Part shown: in pieces, positions 47,223 through 59,200 of the stretch
Layout of the letters: every line of letters begins with the position of its first letter
Position numbering within the stretch: the stretch's first letter is position 1
Source: Terebella lapidaria
Lineage: Eukaryota > Annelida > Polychaeta > Terebellida > Terebellidae
Reading direction: 5' to 3'
DNA: 64,000 nt
Assembly: GCA_949152475.1 (NCBI GenBank)
Contig: OX424560.1
Location: 4,836,001 to 4,900,000 of the forward strand
Position numbers and translations under genes: made by a program
The notes under the pieces: model-generated
What the model was told of the DNA's origin: nothing
Database searches by the model: none
Seen by the model: only the letters and a program-made list of their open reading frames with translations

Positions 47223-50200
47223 ATGTTTAAAAGAAGTCTGATGCACTATTCGGCACCGATCATACAACTATTGATCGGTTTGTGTATTGGCATAGCGTGC
47301 AGTCTAATACTCGCTCCGTTCATGGAGCGGTCCAAGTGTGAACAAAGAGCGGGGGTGGACAGACATGGACTGCCTTCCTTCGGGTACTCGGTCATGGACA
47401 AGCAAACAGATGACTTCGAACAAAATGAAGAATGGCTTAAAGAAGGTGTAAAAGATGATGACGTCAATGATTTGGAGTACAATTGGAACAATGATGATTT
47501 CGTGCCCAGAATCAAACCTCTTCCACATCGTGAACAGACATCACTTGTCGACAGCTCACTGCGTCCGCGATATATTTCGACAGAACTTGGCATCAGGGAA
47601 AAATTATTCGTGGGAGTTTTAACGACTAAAGACACACTTGATACCCTTGGTATTGCAATCAACAGAACGCTCACGCACTTTGTGACCAAAACAGTATTTT
47701 TCACAAACTCTAGAAAACCAAACTTGCCCAGTGGTATGTCATTAGTAGTTTTCAACGAGGAGAAGCCACACTCGACTGGGTTACAGATGTTGGGGTTTAT
47801 CGGCAAGCAATACTTGAACAGTTACGATTGGTTCCTGCTGCTCAAAGACACTACCTACGTGCGAGGGAAGAAAGTGTTTGACTTGGTTTCTGACACGAAC
47901 GTGGCTGACGATGTACTTCTTGGATACCCGCGGCAAGATACAACAGATGACAATAATGATTATTTTTGTGATTTGGGGGCTGGCATCATTTTATCTCAGG
48001 TGTGGATTGGTTTCTGCTTTATTGGCAATAGATTGATCACCAGTAGTGTGTTGATTTGAATGATATTCACAGGATATTGGTCACTCCAACATGCCCTATG
48101 TGTATATTTTCCCTGTTTCTAGAGTATGATGTCCAGAGTGGTGAGCAGACTGGACTGGTGTCATGATAATCTTTATGATCGTCAAGACGATTTGATTGTT
48201 GGCAAGTGTATCAGGCACTGTACGGAGCACTCCTGTAATACTGAGATCAACGTAAGTATTGGAACTTTTTAACATTTGACGCTGTGCAACTGTTCACATT
48301 TGTGATATAACTTCAGAACTTGAATCATTTGTCACTGTTTAAATGTACATGCTTTGTTGTGAATTTGTTCTGACTAAAACTGTTATGTTGTTTGTGTTTT
48401 GAAGTTTTGCATGTGAAGAATTGTGATAAAAAAACATATATAACATGAATGCTGCTAGTGCATGATTGATAGTTCAAAGAAATCTAGTTTGAACCCAAAG
48501 ATCCTAGCATGTGTTTCATTAATAAATTATGGATTACTTGGTTTACAATTTCTGATTATATTGAAATAGTCCATGCATTATGAATTTTGTATGTAATTTC
48601 TTGCATGAACCTGATTTGGTTCCCAATGTGTAGACACCAATCAACTTTCCAGAGAAGATGATTGCCTAGTGAGTCCAATTATTTAATGTAGTCAAAACTA
48701 AATTGTAATTAAATACTTAGAATATCTGCATTGCTTGTCAGGAGCAATACAGTAAATGTACATAGCTTGATGCTTGGCACCAATCCTGAGTTGGTTGTGA
48801 ACTTAATGGTTTTGAACTGTTTATATAATCATAGGTTAACAATATTGCTCTGCATGCATTATCTCCATTTAAACATATTAAATGGTTTCTGAAGTTTGCA
48901 TGTTCAGATATACTAATTGTCTGGTGTTGGTTACTCATTTCTCTATTAATTAACAGTTGCACTGTTTTGAGTAAGTGAACAGTCATCCACCTAGCCAAGT
49001 TCTGGTGAAGGTACTGGTGAATTATCTTATCAAGACTGTGGAAATTGTACATGTTGTACTGCACACTACTTTGTTATTGTCATACCTAACTGTATGTTTT
49101 TCCCAAGTGCCCTGTGGCTGACTTAGAGTAAGATATAGAAGAAAGGTGATGGAATCTACTGTATGAATGACATGTTTAATTAGTAATTAAGTAGAATCAG
49201 ATAAGGTATCATAAGCTTCACATTCTGGGTTTTACGTTGCTCTGTATATTTCACTGTATGTCACGTGTTTACCACAAGTGTTGGATCAATTATGGTTATA
49301 GAAATCAAATTTCATATTGCAGCCCTCAAATAAAGTTGTCATTCACAAGAGTATAAACTTTGTATATGTATTATAAACTGCATAGTGTTCACTTGGTCAG
49401 TTGAACTTTTTAAAAAACTGTTTACTGATGGTGAATATTACGATAGATCACCAACACTCATTCTGTGAATGCATAATCATAATATTATCTTTGGACTGTG
49501 AAACATCTCTAATTGCACAAAATGTTGCAGAGCACTCCCCGGACATTTGTGGTGGACCCATCCTTCGAGTTCCGAGCCACACCAGAAGACGACAGTGATG
49601 CGATGTCGGATGCACTAACAGTCAGCCGTGTGTCGGACGATACAACAATATACAAACTACATAGGTAAGCAAATTAGGTTTGACTTTCTATGTTTCTGAC
49701 AGGCATATGAATATACATGTTTTTTATCCCTCAATTTCATAGTTTTCCATAGTCAATGGAGACTCAAACATTTTGCTTTTAAATACATGTAGGTAATTGA
49801 GACAATTCTGTGCAAATTCACTCACAAAATTGGTGAAAAATTGCAAAAAGCGGCCCACCATGACCTTGACTCCAATATCTTCTCTTCATCTAGGTATTTC
49901 AGCGAGAAAGACCTGGTATCCACTGACCAGGCCCTGAAGGACCTGAAAGCTACGATCGAGGACATTGCCTGGAACACACCAGATGTGACCACCAGCCTGT
50001 CCTGGCCCCTGGGCGTGGACCCTCCCACTCTGCCCGTGACGCGCTTTGACGTCCTGCTGTGGGACTACTTCACAGAGACAGACTTGTACCTGGATGGGGA
50101 CTTCACAAACATCAAGCCTCTCATTGGTCTGTGTTCTCAGTGGTTTTTAGGTTACCGGACCTATGGTCCGATAACCTATTGGCATGGCGTTGCGTCCGTC

Positions 50201-53200
50201 GTCCGTCCGTCGTCCGTTCACATTTTTATCTTTAAAGTATATGATCGAATCTTTCTGAAATTTTGCACAAAAATACCTAAAAATATTGCAAGGAAAGGTT
50301 TTTTTTTAGTTTTTCGATTTTCGCATTTTTTTCAAAATGGCAGCCGTTTTCGACGAAAAATGCCTGATTTTGGACTTTGGCGGCCATTTTCTCAAAAACT
50401 GTAACTTTTTTTCTTTTTGATACACAACACTCCTCATATGTACTCCTGTGATGTGTATAAGTTTCGTTGCGCTTGAATCGCTCGAAGTGGGCCATTTTGG
50501 GCCAAACTTGACCCAAATGGGACTTTCCCATGTTAAATTTTCCTATGCTTTATAATGGGACACATTATGCCTTATATCTCACTTAATATTGAGATTAGAG
50601 ACTAGGAATCAATTGTGGACAGATAGGAAATGATATATGCTGAATATTCTCGTGACCTTGAATTTGACCTCTGACCTCAGTTTCAAGGTCAAAGAACAAA
50701 ATGGCTAATATCTCGCTTATTATCGACTTTACAGCTTAGAAATCAATTGTGGACATATAGGAAATGATATATACCGAATATTCTGATAACGTTGAATTTG
50801 ACATTTGACCTCATTTTCAAGGTCACAGGACAAAATGGCTAATATCTCGCTTCTTATCGACTTTACAGCTTAGGAATCAATTATGAACATATAGGAAATG
50901 ATATATGCAGATTATTGTCATGACCTTGAATTTGACCTTTGACCTCATTTTCAAGGTCATGAGACAAAATGGCTAATATCTCACTTGTTATCGATTTTAC
51001 AGCTTAGGGATCAATTGTGGACATGTAGGAAATGATATCTGCTGAATATTCACGTGACCTTGATTTTGACCTTTGACCTCATTTTCAAGGTCACGGGACA
51101 AAATGGCTAATATCTCGCTTATTATCGACTTTACAGCTTAGGAATCAAATGTGGACATATAGGAAAGGATATACGCTGAATATTCTGATGACCTTAAATT
51201 TGACCTTTGACCTCATTTTCAAGGTCATAGCACAAAATGGCTAATATCTCGCTTATTATCGATTTTACAGCTTAGGAATCAATCGTGGACATATAGGAAA
51301 TGATATATCCATAATATTTTTGTGACTTTGAAATTGACCTTTGGCCTCATTTTCAAGTTTCTTTTTAATACATAACACTCCTCATATGTACTCCTGTGAA
51401 GTTTATAAGTTTCGTTGCACTTGAATCGCTGGAAGTGGGCCATTTTGGCCCAAACTCGGCCCAAATGAGACTTTTCCATGTTAAACTCTCCTATGCTTTA
51501 TAATAGGACACATTATGCCTAATATCTCACTCAATATTGAGATTAGACACTAGAAATCAATTGTGGACATATAGGAAATGATATATATGCCGAATATTCT
51601 CATGACCTTGAATTTGACCTTTGACCTCATTTTCAAGGTCACAGGACAAAATGGCTAATATCTCGCTTAATATCGACTTTACCGCTTAGGAATCAATTGT
51701 GGGCATATAGGAAATGATATATGCTGAATATTCTCATGACCTTGAATTTTACCTTTGACCTCATTTTCAAGGTCACAGGACAAAATGGCTTAATATCTCG
51801 CTTCTTATCGACTTTACAGCTTAGGAATCAATTATGAACATATAGGAAATGATATATGCAGATTATTGTCATGACCTTGAATTTGACCTTTGACCTCATT
51901 TTCAAGGTCACAGGACAAAATGGCTAATATCTCACTTATTATCGATTTTACAGCTTAGGGATCAATTGTGGACATATAGGAAATGATATATGCCGAACAT
52001 TCCCATGACCACGAATTTGACCTCTGACCTAATTTTCAAAGTCAAGAGCACAAAATGGCTAATATCTCGCTCATTATCGACTTCACAGGTTAGAAAATCA
52101 GTTGTGCATTTATAGGAAATGATATACGCCGAATATTCTGATGACTTTGAATTTGACCTTGTTCTCCATCTTCAAGGTCATAGGAAGAAATGGCTAAAAT
52201 CTCACTTATTATCGAATTTATAGCTTACAAATCAGTTGGGGCCATGTAGGAAGTGATATATGCTGAAGATTGTCATGACCTTGATCTTGACCTTTGATCT
52301 AATTTTCAAGGTCAGAGCATTAAATGGCTAATATCTCGCTTATTATCGACTTTGCAGCTTAGAATCAATTGTGCACATGTAGGAAATGATATATATACTG
52401 AATCTTGTCATGACCTCGAACTTGACCTTCGACCTCATTTTCAGGGTCAGAGCATAAAATGGCTAATATCTCGTTTATTATCATTTTTACAGTTAAGGAA
52501 GCAATTGTGAACAAATAGTAAACGATAAATGCTGAATATTGTCATGACCTTGAATTTGACATTTGACCTCATTTTCAAGGTCAAAGCACAAAATGATTAA
52601 TATCTCGTTCATTGTTGAACTTACAGCTTTGCAATCAATTGAGCACATATAGGAAATGATATATGCTGAATATTCTCATGACCTTGAATTTGATCTCATC
52701 TCCAAGGTCAGAAAACAAAATGGTTAATATCTGGCTCATTGTCGATTTTGCAGCTTAGGAATCAATTGTGGACATGAAATGATATATGCTGAATATTCTT
52801 GTGACCTTGAATTTGACCTTGTTGTCAAGGTCTCGGGACAAAATGGCTAATATATAAAAATGTAAAACATTGTCCGGTAACCTTTCTTAGCCCTTGGGCT
52901 AATTTTTTTATTTTTCACATAAGAAACACATTTATTGCCATGCTTCAGCCTCTATGATAAACTTCTTTTGGGCTCTGATTTATGGATTTGAAACAAATTC
53001 ACTGACTTGTTATTTGAAGAAAGCACTAAAATATGGTCATGATGAAAATTGAGTGATCTATCTTTGCCTGGTACTACATGTATTTGTATACATTATACCT
53101 TTTGGATTAAGGTCATAACTATAATTTACTCTGGGTGCACTGTTTTTTCACAGTTTCTGATCTTGTAGACTACAATCTATATTTCCCACACTGACAGGTG

Positions 53201-54321
53201 CAGACAAGGAGGATGTCACAGATGTCATCCAACAGGCTTCCAACCATTTCTCCAAGAAATACCCGGGCCAGTACACATACAAACACCTGATCAACGGCTA
53301 CCGACGGTTTGATGCTAGCCGGGGGATGGACTACACGCTGGATCTTGCACTCTATGACCGGACGACCCACAAACAGATCGTGAAGCGTGTTCGCCTCATG
53401 CGGCCCCTGGGAGCTGTAGAGTTGGTTCCCATGCCATATGTCACCGAGAACTCTAGAGTGAACCTGATTTTGACTGTTACTGCAGAGAACCGGGACAGTG
53501 TTGTGAATTTCCTGGACTCGTACGCCCACACATGCTTAGAGTCTGGTGACAATACCTATCTGTATGTGGTCTTTGTGTACCACGGCGATGAGACCCGAGT
53601 TGGGGATACAGATAAGTATTCTGTCTTGAAGTCCATGATTTCCTTCTACGAGAACAAGTATCAAAATGGTGCCCGAATCGCTTGGACAGCCATCCAAAAC
53701 AATAAGCCTACTGTCTACACCATACTCGACTCTGTATCAAGGAAATTCTCGCCCGAGTCGCTATTTCTCATGTGTACAGTTGGGATGGAGCTCTCGATCG
53801 AGTTCCTCAATAGAGTTCGCATGAACACAATTGCCAACTGGCAAGTGTTTTTCCCGATTGGTTTCTGGCAGTACAAACCTAACCTAGTGCATGAGGAGAA
53901 GCCATACCCCACAACGATTGACATTGACCGATCAGAGGGCCACTTTGATGGGAACTCCTACGAACACGCCAGCCTTTACAATTCTGACTATCAGTATGCT
54001 CGAAAACAGATGATCAGCACAAACGCTCCAAAGGACATTGACCTGTTTGCGATGTTCCTCAAGTACCACAACTTACACGCGCTTCGAGCCATCGAGCCGG
54101 CCCTCAAGCTGCGATACCAAGAGACGATGTGTGACCCGACCATTACACCTGCAGCCTACCAGCGCTGCCTCGCGAGTCGTGGTGAGGGGCTCGCCAGCCA
54201 GGCTCAGCTCGCTATGCTTATCTTCGAACATGAACAGAAACTCAACCAGCTTCAGATGAACGTCATGCGCCAACAGAACGTGCCAAACGTCGGCCAAATG
54301 AAACCTGATATGCTCAGATAA
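47223..54321 (+). CDS. CHPF: Chondroitin polymerizing factor (CHPF/CHPF2-like), 5 exons, 798 aa
   Basis: Golgi type II membrane protein that partners chondroitin synthase in extending chondroitin sulfate chains. Exons 47223-47999, 48123-48251, 49531-49664, 49894-50126 and 53198-54321; all phases fit, and the length matches the family (about 775 aa). A short cytoplasmic N-terminus precedes a signal-anchor (about 10-32, IIQLLIGLCIGIACSLILA) and a stem ending at KCEQ. The first glycosyltransferase-like domain has PRYISTELGIREKLFVGVLT and VNRTLTHF-like NRTLTHFVTK. The second, CHGN-type domain is in exon 5. There the metal-binding D-x-D of chondroitin synthases is replaced: CDVD is expected and CTVG is found (LFLMCTVGMELSIEFLNRV). 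This loss fits CHPF, whose role depends on its catalytic partner. Confidence 0.93.
50150..52882 (+). mobile_element. 2.7 kb repeat element with 134-bp internal satellite, in CHPF intron 4
   Basis: Bounded by inverted GGTTACCGGAC motifs (50150-50160 and the reverse complement at 52872-52882). The left end forms a near-perfect hairpin (GGTTACCGGACC...GGTCCGATAACC). Just outside the right motif is a palindrome, TTAGCCC-TT-GGGCTAA. A second copy of the same family starts at about 63455 in reverse orientation and includes a diverged form of the same outer hairpin, so the true end extends some 25 bp beyond 52882. There is no coding capacity, so it is non-autonomous; the superfamily is not determined. 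Confidence 0.65.
50560..52860 (+). repeat. Tandem array of a 134-bp unit (about 17 copies)
   Basis: Copies starting at ATGGCTAATATCTCGC occur at 50701, 50835, 50969, 51103 and 51237, exactly 134 bp apart. The array then continues with more diverged copies to 52860. Each unit includes GACCTTGAATTTGACC, TTTGACCTCATTTTCAAGG and GGAAATGATATATGC. A leader segment at about 50420-50620 recurs at 51366-51560 (CATAACACTCCTCATATG and following), so part of the array was duplicated as a larger block of about 945 bp. Confidence 0.92.
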
Positions 54322-55890
54322 TGTGCAAGTAGGGTTGAAATATGACTAGGGTATTTTTGCACTAAAGTATTTCTCCATTCTATGCAAACAAAATATTTGT
54401 TATATTTTTAATGATAAGGTGAAATTTATTCATGTCATTACCGGTAGGTGTACCGGCAACTTGTGATGTTGTGAAGTACTTTTCTCTTGTGATTTCGTCC
54501 ATCGTGATGTATTGACGGTTGTTCGAGGTTGCTCCAAACTTATACATCTCTTAGGGGATCAAATGTCAAATATAAACTTGTTGTACATACCTAGTTAGAT
54601 CTGAAGTGTGGGTTTATAGCTAGTCTGTCTACAACGAATGCATGAGTTCTCTTCATAGTGCCAGTGTACATACTAATAATCATGATAGTATATCAGGTGT
54701 ATACTGACAATGGTGTTCCACCATGATCTGTACAAATGCTGCCAACAAACACTGCATGCAGGGTATTTAAATGTGTTACGTCTGTTCAGAAAATGATCTG
54801 GATTTTATTCATCTGGAGCTGTACTCCTATTAGAACCCCTTCATATTTACATTTCCCCAACATTCAAAGGTCACATATGTATTGCATGTTGCTATGGTAT
54901 AGTGCATTTCACGTACATGTATATAAATGTATCATAAAGTGCAAAGCTGGTGTATTCTGTATATCAGAACTTGAATATGTATATATAATCCTGATATACA
55001 TGTATGTACCCATATATATTATATATAAACGAACAACATTGGAAATTAAAGAATTCTCAAGTCGATTCCATCGACATTATATATTTATAAATATATGATA
55101 AACAATCCATGTCTATGACTGATGGAATCACAAAACCTGTGTTCACAGTAATGTCTCACATGAAAATAATGTTTTGATAGGAGTGTGAATCTTTAGTGCC
55201 TTCCAAACTCGACAGCATGAAGGCATACTTCGTTTTTGTACCTGATCATGTTACAGAAATTCATCTGTATTGACTTTGACTGGGTATCTTGGTCATTACG
55301 TACATTCAATAGTCCATGTTTGCAAATGATTGAGCTTCTGGAATAGTTGTGCTGATCGATGTGGGGGTGCATTTATAATGATTGCAATTTCCCTCAAAAA
55401 GTCGTGGGTTATCCGTAACAGATATACAATACATGTAATGTGTTAGTCAAGTATTATTTTTTGTGATTTGATCTAGCAAGGAAATTTGATAATCCGTTGT
55501 TGTGACAAGGTTGTGACTGGTGTTGTGAATACATGTATACTGTATAGCATTATTTTCTGTGCATGCAGTACACTAGGAATTCCATTTGTAAATACATCTA
55601 CATGTAAATTAGACATTTCCCTTGTGAGAGTCGTATACATGTAATTTCCAAACTGTACATACATTTGTCTTGTTCAGGATATAGACCATTATCACACTCT
55701 ATTGGTGCTACCTATATACACTGCTATATTGCTGGGAACAACATAATCTTGTCGTTATATCTATTTGATGTTAGGACATGTTACGACACGCTGTCAGAGA
55801 ATATATTATATATTACGGAGTACTCACTGATGTACACTTGAACCTGCTTCATATGGTGCTGTCTAAATAAAGGTTTTTTTAGCTGATTTG
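54322..55890 (+). other. Long 3' UTR of CHPF
   Basis: No coding exon from the stop at 54321 to the AATAAA at 55866-55871, the first convincing polyadenylation signal. AT-rich with many TACATGTA words. This gives a 3' UTR of about 1.57 kb. Confidence 0.55.
55866..55871 (+). terminator. CHPF polyadenylation signal
   Basis: AATAAA followed by a T-rich stretch. It lies about 125 bp from the convergent POLR1B signal. Confidence 0.55.
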
Positions 55891-55993
55891 ATTCGTATTC
55901 ATGTTCTTAAAGTACTTTGATGATTTCCATCATGAAATCTTCAAAATATTCACACATATGGAAATATTCACACAGATTTTAGGTAACACATTT

Positions 55994-55999
55994 TTTATT
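55994..55999 (-). terminator. POLR1B polyadenylation signal
   Basis: AATAAA on the minus strand (TTTATT on plus), 217 bp downstream of the POLR1B stop at 56216. The two genes' transcripts end nearly back to back. Confidence 0.5.
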
Positions 56000-56215
56000 G
56001 CAGTACATCCACAAGTTCTAATAAAAAACAAACCTTCTTCCAGACACTGAACACAATATTACACATCATTCTTTTGTGTGTACAGTTTTATCTCAACATC
56101 AACATTCATTCCAAGGCAGTCCACAATCATTGTTTCACTTGAAAACTCGAATTAACCATTCATACTATCACAATCCTGGGCACGAACAGACAACAACGCT
56201 CTCCAATGACACGCG

Positions 56216-59200
56216 TCAAGCTTCCTTGATTGACACAGTGGTTTTGATGTTCATAGACGCGAGCTCAGCGACCAAATATCGGAAGACGTACGGGAGTCTG
56301 ACGAGCTCTACTGTGTCCGAGCGATTACACGTCAAACAGCGCCACCTGTGGCCACCGTCACCAAACGCTGCCAGCGCGGACGTCGACTTCTCGAGCAGCG
56401 GGGATAGCAGACAGCCGCATTTCTTGCACATGTGTGTCTGAGGGGAATGGAGGAAATAAAGTTATTGCCTCTATATTCAATCATCCACGATAAACAATTT
56501 CTGATGATCAAGCTTTGGAATTTGGAATATCTTCTAGATTTTTTTCCCAAAGTATGATTAATAATAATAATTTTATCTACATGTATGAGGCGCATAATCG
56601 TGACAAAATCTAATCTCCATATATTGAATGCTGGTTGGAAGATTTCTTTAGCATGTGTTTTCTCAGTAATTGCAGGTAGTGGCAGCTGAAACAGTTCCTA
56701 TATAATCATCCGAAGCTATTGTCAGGACTCTGCAATTGATGTCCTATACACCACTATGTGATACACACAAAACCCGCACCTTGCTTTCGTCGGAACAGTT
56801 GAACAGTCGGTCATGAAGGAGGAAGGAAGTTCCGTGGGCGAGGAGGGCGTCACGTTCCATCTCACCGAATCTGACCCCTCCGCCACGCTTGCGACCTTTG
56901 ACGGGTTGGCGGGTCAGCTGGTCCACAGCCCCCGTCGTCCTCACCTACAGGCAACAAGTGGCATTGTCATGGTTACCATAGTCAGGAAAACAGTGTCCGC
57001 TATTGTGCATAGAGATTTTCTTTAGTTCTTGAATTGCATTTGAAAGAAGTTGAAGTTCAGTTTGATGAATTCCATTGACAGGGCAAACAATTTTCACAAA
57101 ATGTTTTCATTGAAAAAGCACAATCCCAGAAAACATCCAACAAAGCTGATGATTTTCGATTACCAGTATCAATTTTCACGATATTGTACCTAGCCTCACC
57201 AAAAGCAATAGTTCCCAATTTACATAGCACAGATGAAAGTTAACCCCCACCTACTGACCTGGAATTTGTCGGACACCATGTGTCGCAATCTCTGGTAGTA
57301 CACGACCCCTATGAATATATCTGCCTCAAACTCCCGTCCGTCTATACCGCTGTACATCCGCTCTGTGCCGTAGTAGTTATAGCCCGCTGTAAGGTAACAC
57401 ACTTGCTTGAAATATGCACAAATGTAATGTGTGTAGTTATTCATTTGACCTAATTCTAAACTTAATAGAAATAGAACATATCGGATTCACAGGATTTTCG
57501 GCCCAAGTACCGTACACTGCTCCTTAATACTACTCGTCCACTGAAAACATACCATTTAATCCATCTCGCACCTTTTTAATCCTCATTGAATAAAGAGGAA
57601 GGCGCAGGATATGATACTTGGGCCGGAATTTCATCAATAATTTGACCATTCTAAATTTGCAGTATACGATAATACGGTAAACTTTGCATGTGTCAACATT
57701 TCAGTATTCGTACATCCTCCACAGGAGCTATTTACAGGGGCTAAAGTATAACGCACCTTCGGTGAGCATGCGGCCCATGTAGTCTATAGCTGAATCCTCC
57801 TCAGAGAAAGTAAACGGAGTAGCGTCGTGACACAGTCCGTGCATCGAGGCTGACTTACCCGCCATACTCTCTATCATCATCCCTGCAAACAGAAACAAAT
57901 CATATCTACTGAAACTTGGTCTTGGGATTTCTTACCAAAGGATCAAGATGATTACTACTATAATATTGGAAATTTCAATGAACATTATTTACCAGAATTT
58001 TTCAATGATCTCGAGAGAAAATTTATTTGTTTCTCAAAACGTACATGTGTATGACAAACAGAACTCCTACTCCTATTCAACATATTATCATCCTTACCTA
58101 TTGTCATACGAGAGGGGTAACCGTGGGGATTGAACAGGATATCTGGGGTCATTCCAGTCTCAGAGAAGGGCATGTTCTCTACAGGCCACTGCTGACTACA
58201 ACGTCATACAACAGTAAATATAGTACCATACGTTTTACTGGGGCACATACATTATATGTAGACGGAACAGTTTTCAGGTGATACTACCGGAAGCATAAAC
58301 ACAGACTATCAGAATAACAAAACCTATGAATTGTACCTGCACACTCCTTTCTGTCCATGTCGACTGGAAAACTTGTCACCAATGATTGGGTTCCTCTGAA
58401 AAAATAAATTTCATCATTCAAATGCGACACATAAGCTTCACTTCCAGGACCTATAAATAGATCTGGATTTTAAGTAGTTTTCATTCAACCTGATTTGAAT
58501 TCTGAAACCATGTTGATTGTTCCATTTGACCTTTGACCTGATCTGGATCCTATGGACTATGGTCTATTTGACATGACCTGGATCCAATGGACTATGGTCT
58601 ATTTGACATGACCTGGATTCTATGGAATATGATCTATTTGACCTGACCTGGATCCTGAGGACGACACAGATGCGGGTCATGTGCTGGTTGCCAAGGTCAC
58701 TGCCGCAGATTTTGATGTTGTCAACGTGAGCCGGCTCGGCACTTTTGTAGCGTATTATCTTGTACTCCCCCGTGTGGAGATCCAGGTAACTAGAAGAGGT
58801 GAACAGAATGGAGCTGATTGGTTAAACTAGGCGTCATGTAAATTGAAAACATTACTGACATTACATTCACAAGATATCAAACATATTATTCAAGTATGGC
58901 AATGAGATAGCAGCTACGATTGTCATTTTCTGCAATTTCGAAGAAAGCCCTGTCAATTACCTGTAATATGGTGTACCGTCTGTGAGATAGGCCCCCACGG
59001 GCGGTAATCCATCAGAGTCCAAGTGTTTCATTACTGCCGAATCCTTGGGATTACAACCTGGAAACAAGCGATCGTATCATGCACTTGAATACAAGGCTGT
59101 ATATTCCAGCATACAAAACTGTAAGTCAAACTCTAAGAGGAAATCCACTCAACTCACCAAATACGAGGGAGATTTTTCCTCTTTCTCTGCTTATGTTCTT

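Noticed and set aside
50150..52910. Helitron interpretation of the satellite element
   Set aside because: There is a subterminal hairpin, but no convincing TC start or CTRR end, and inverted GGTTACCGGAC ends argue against it; left unclassified.
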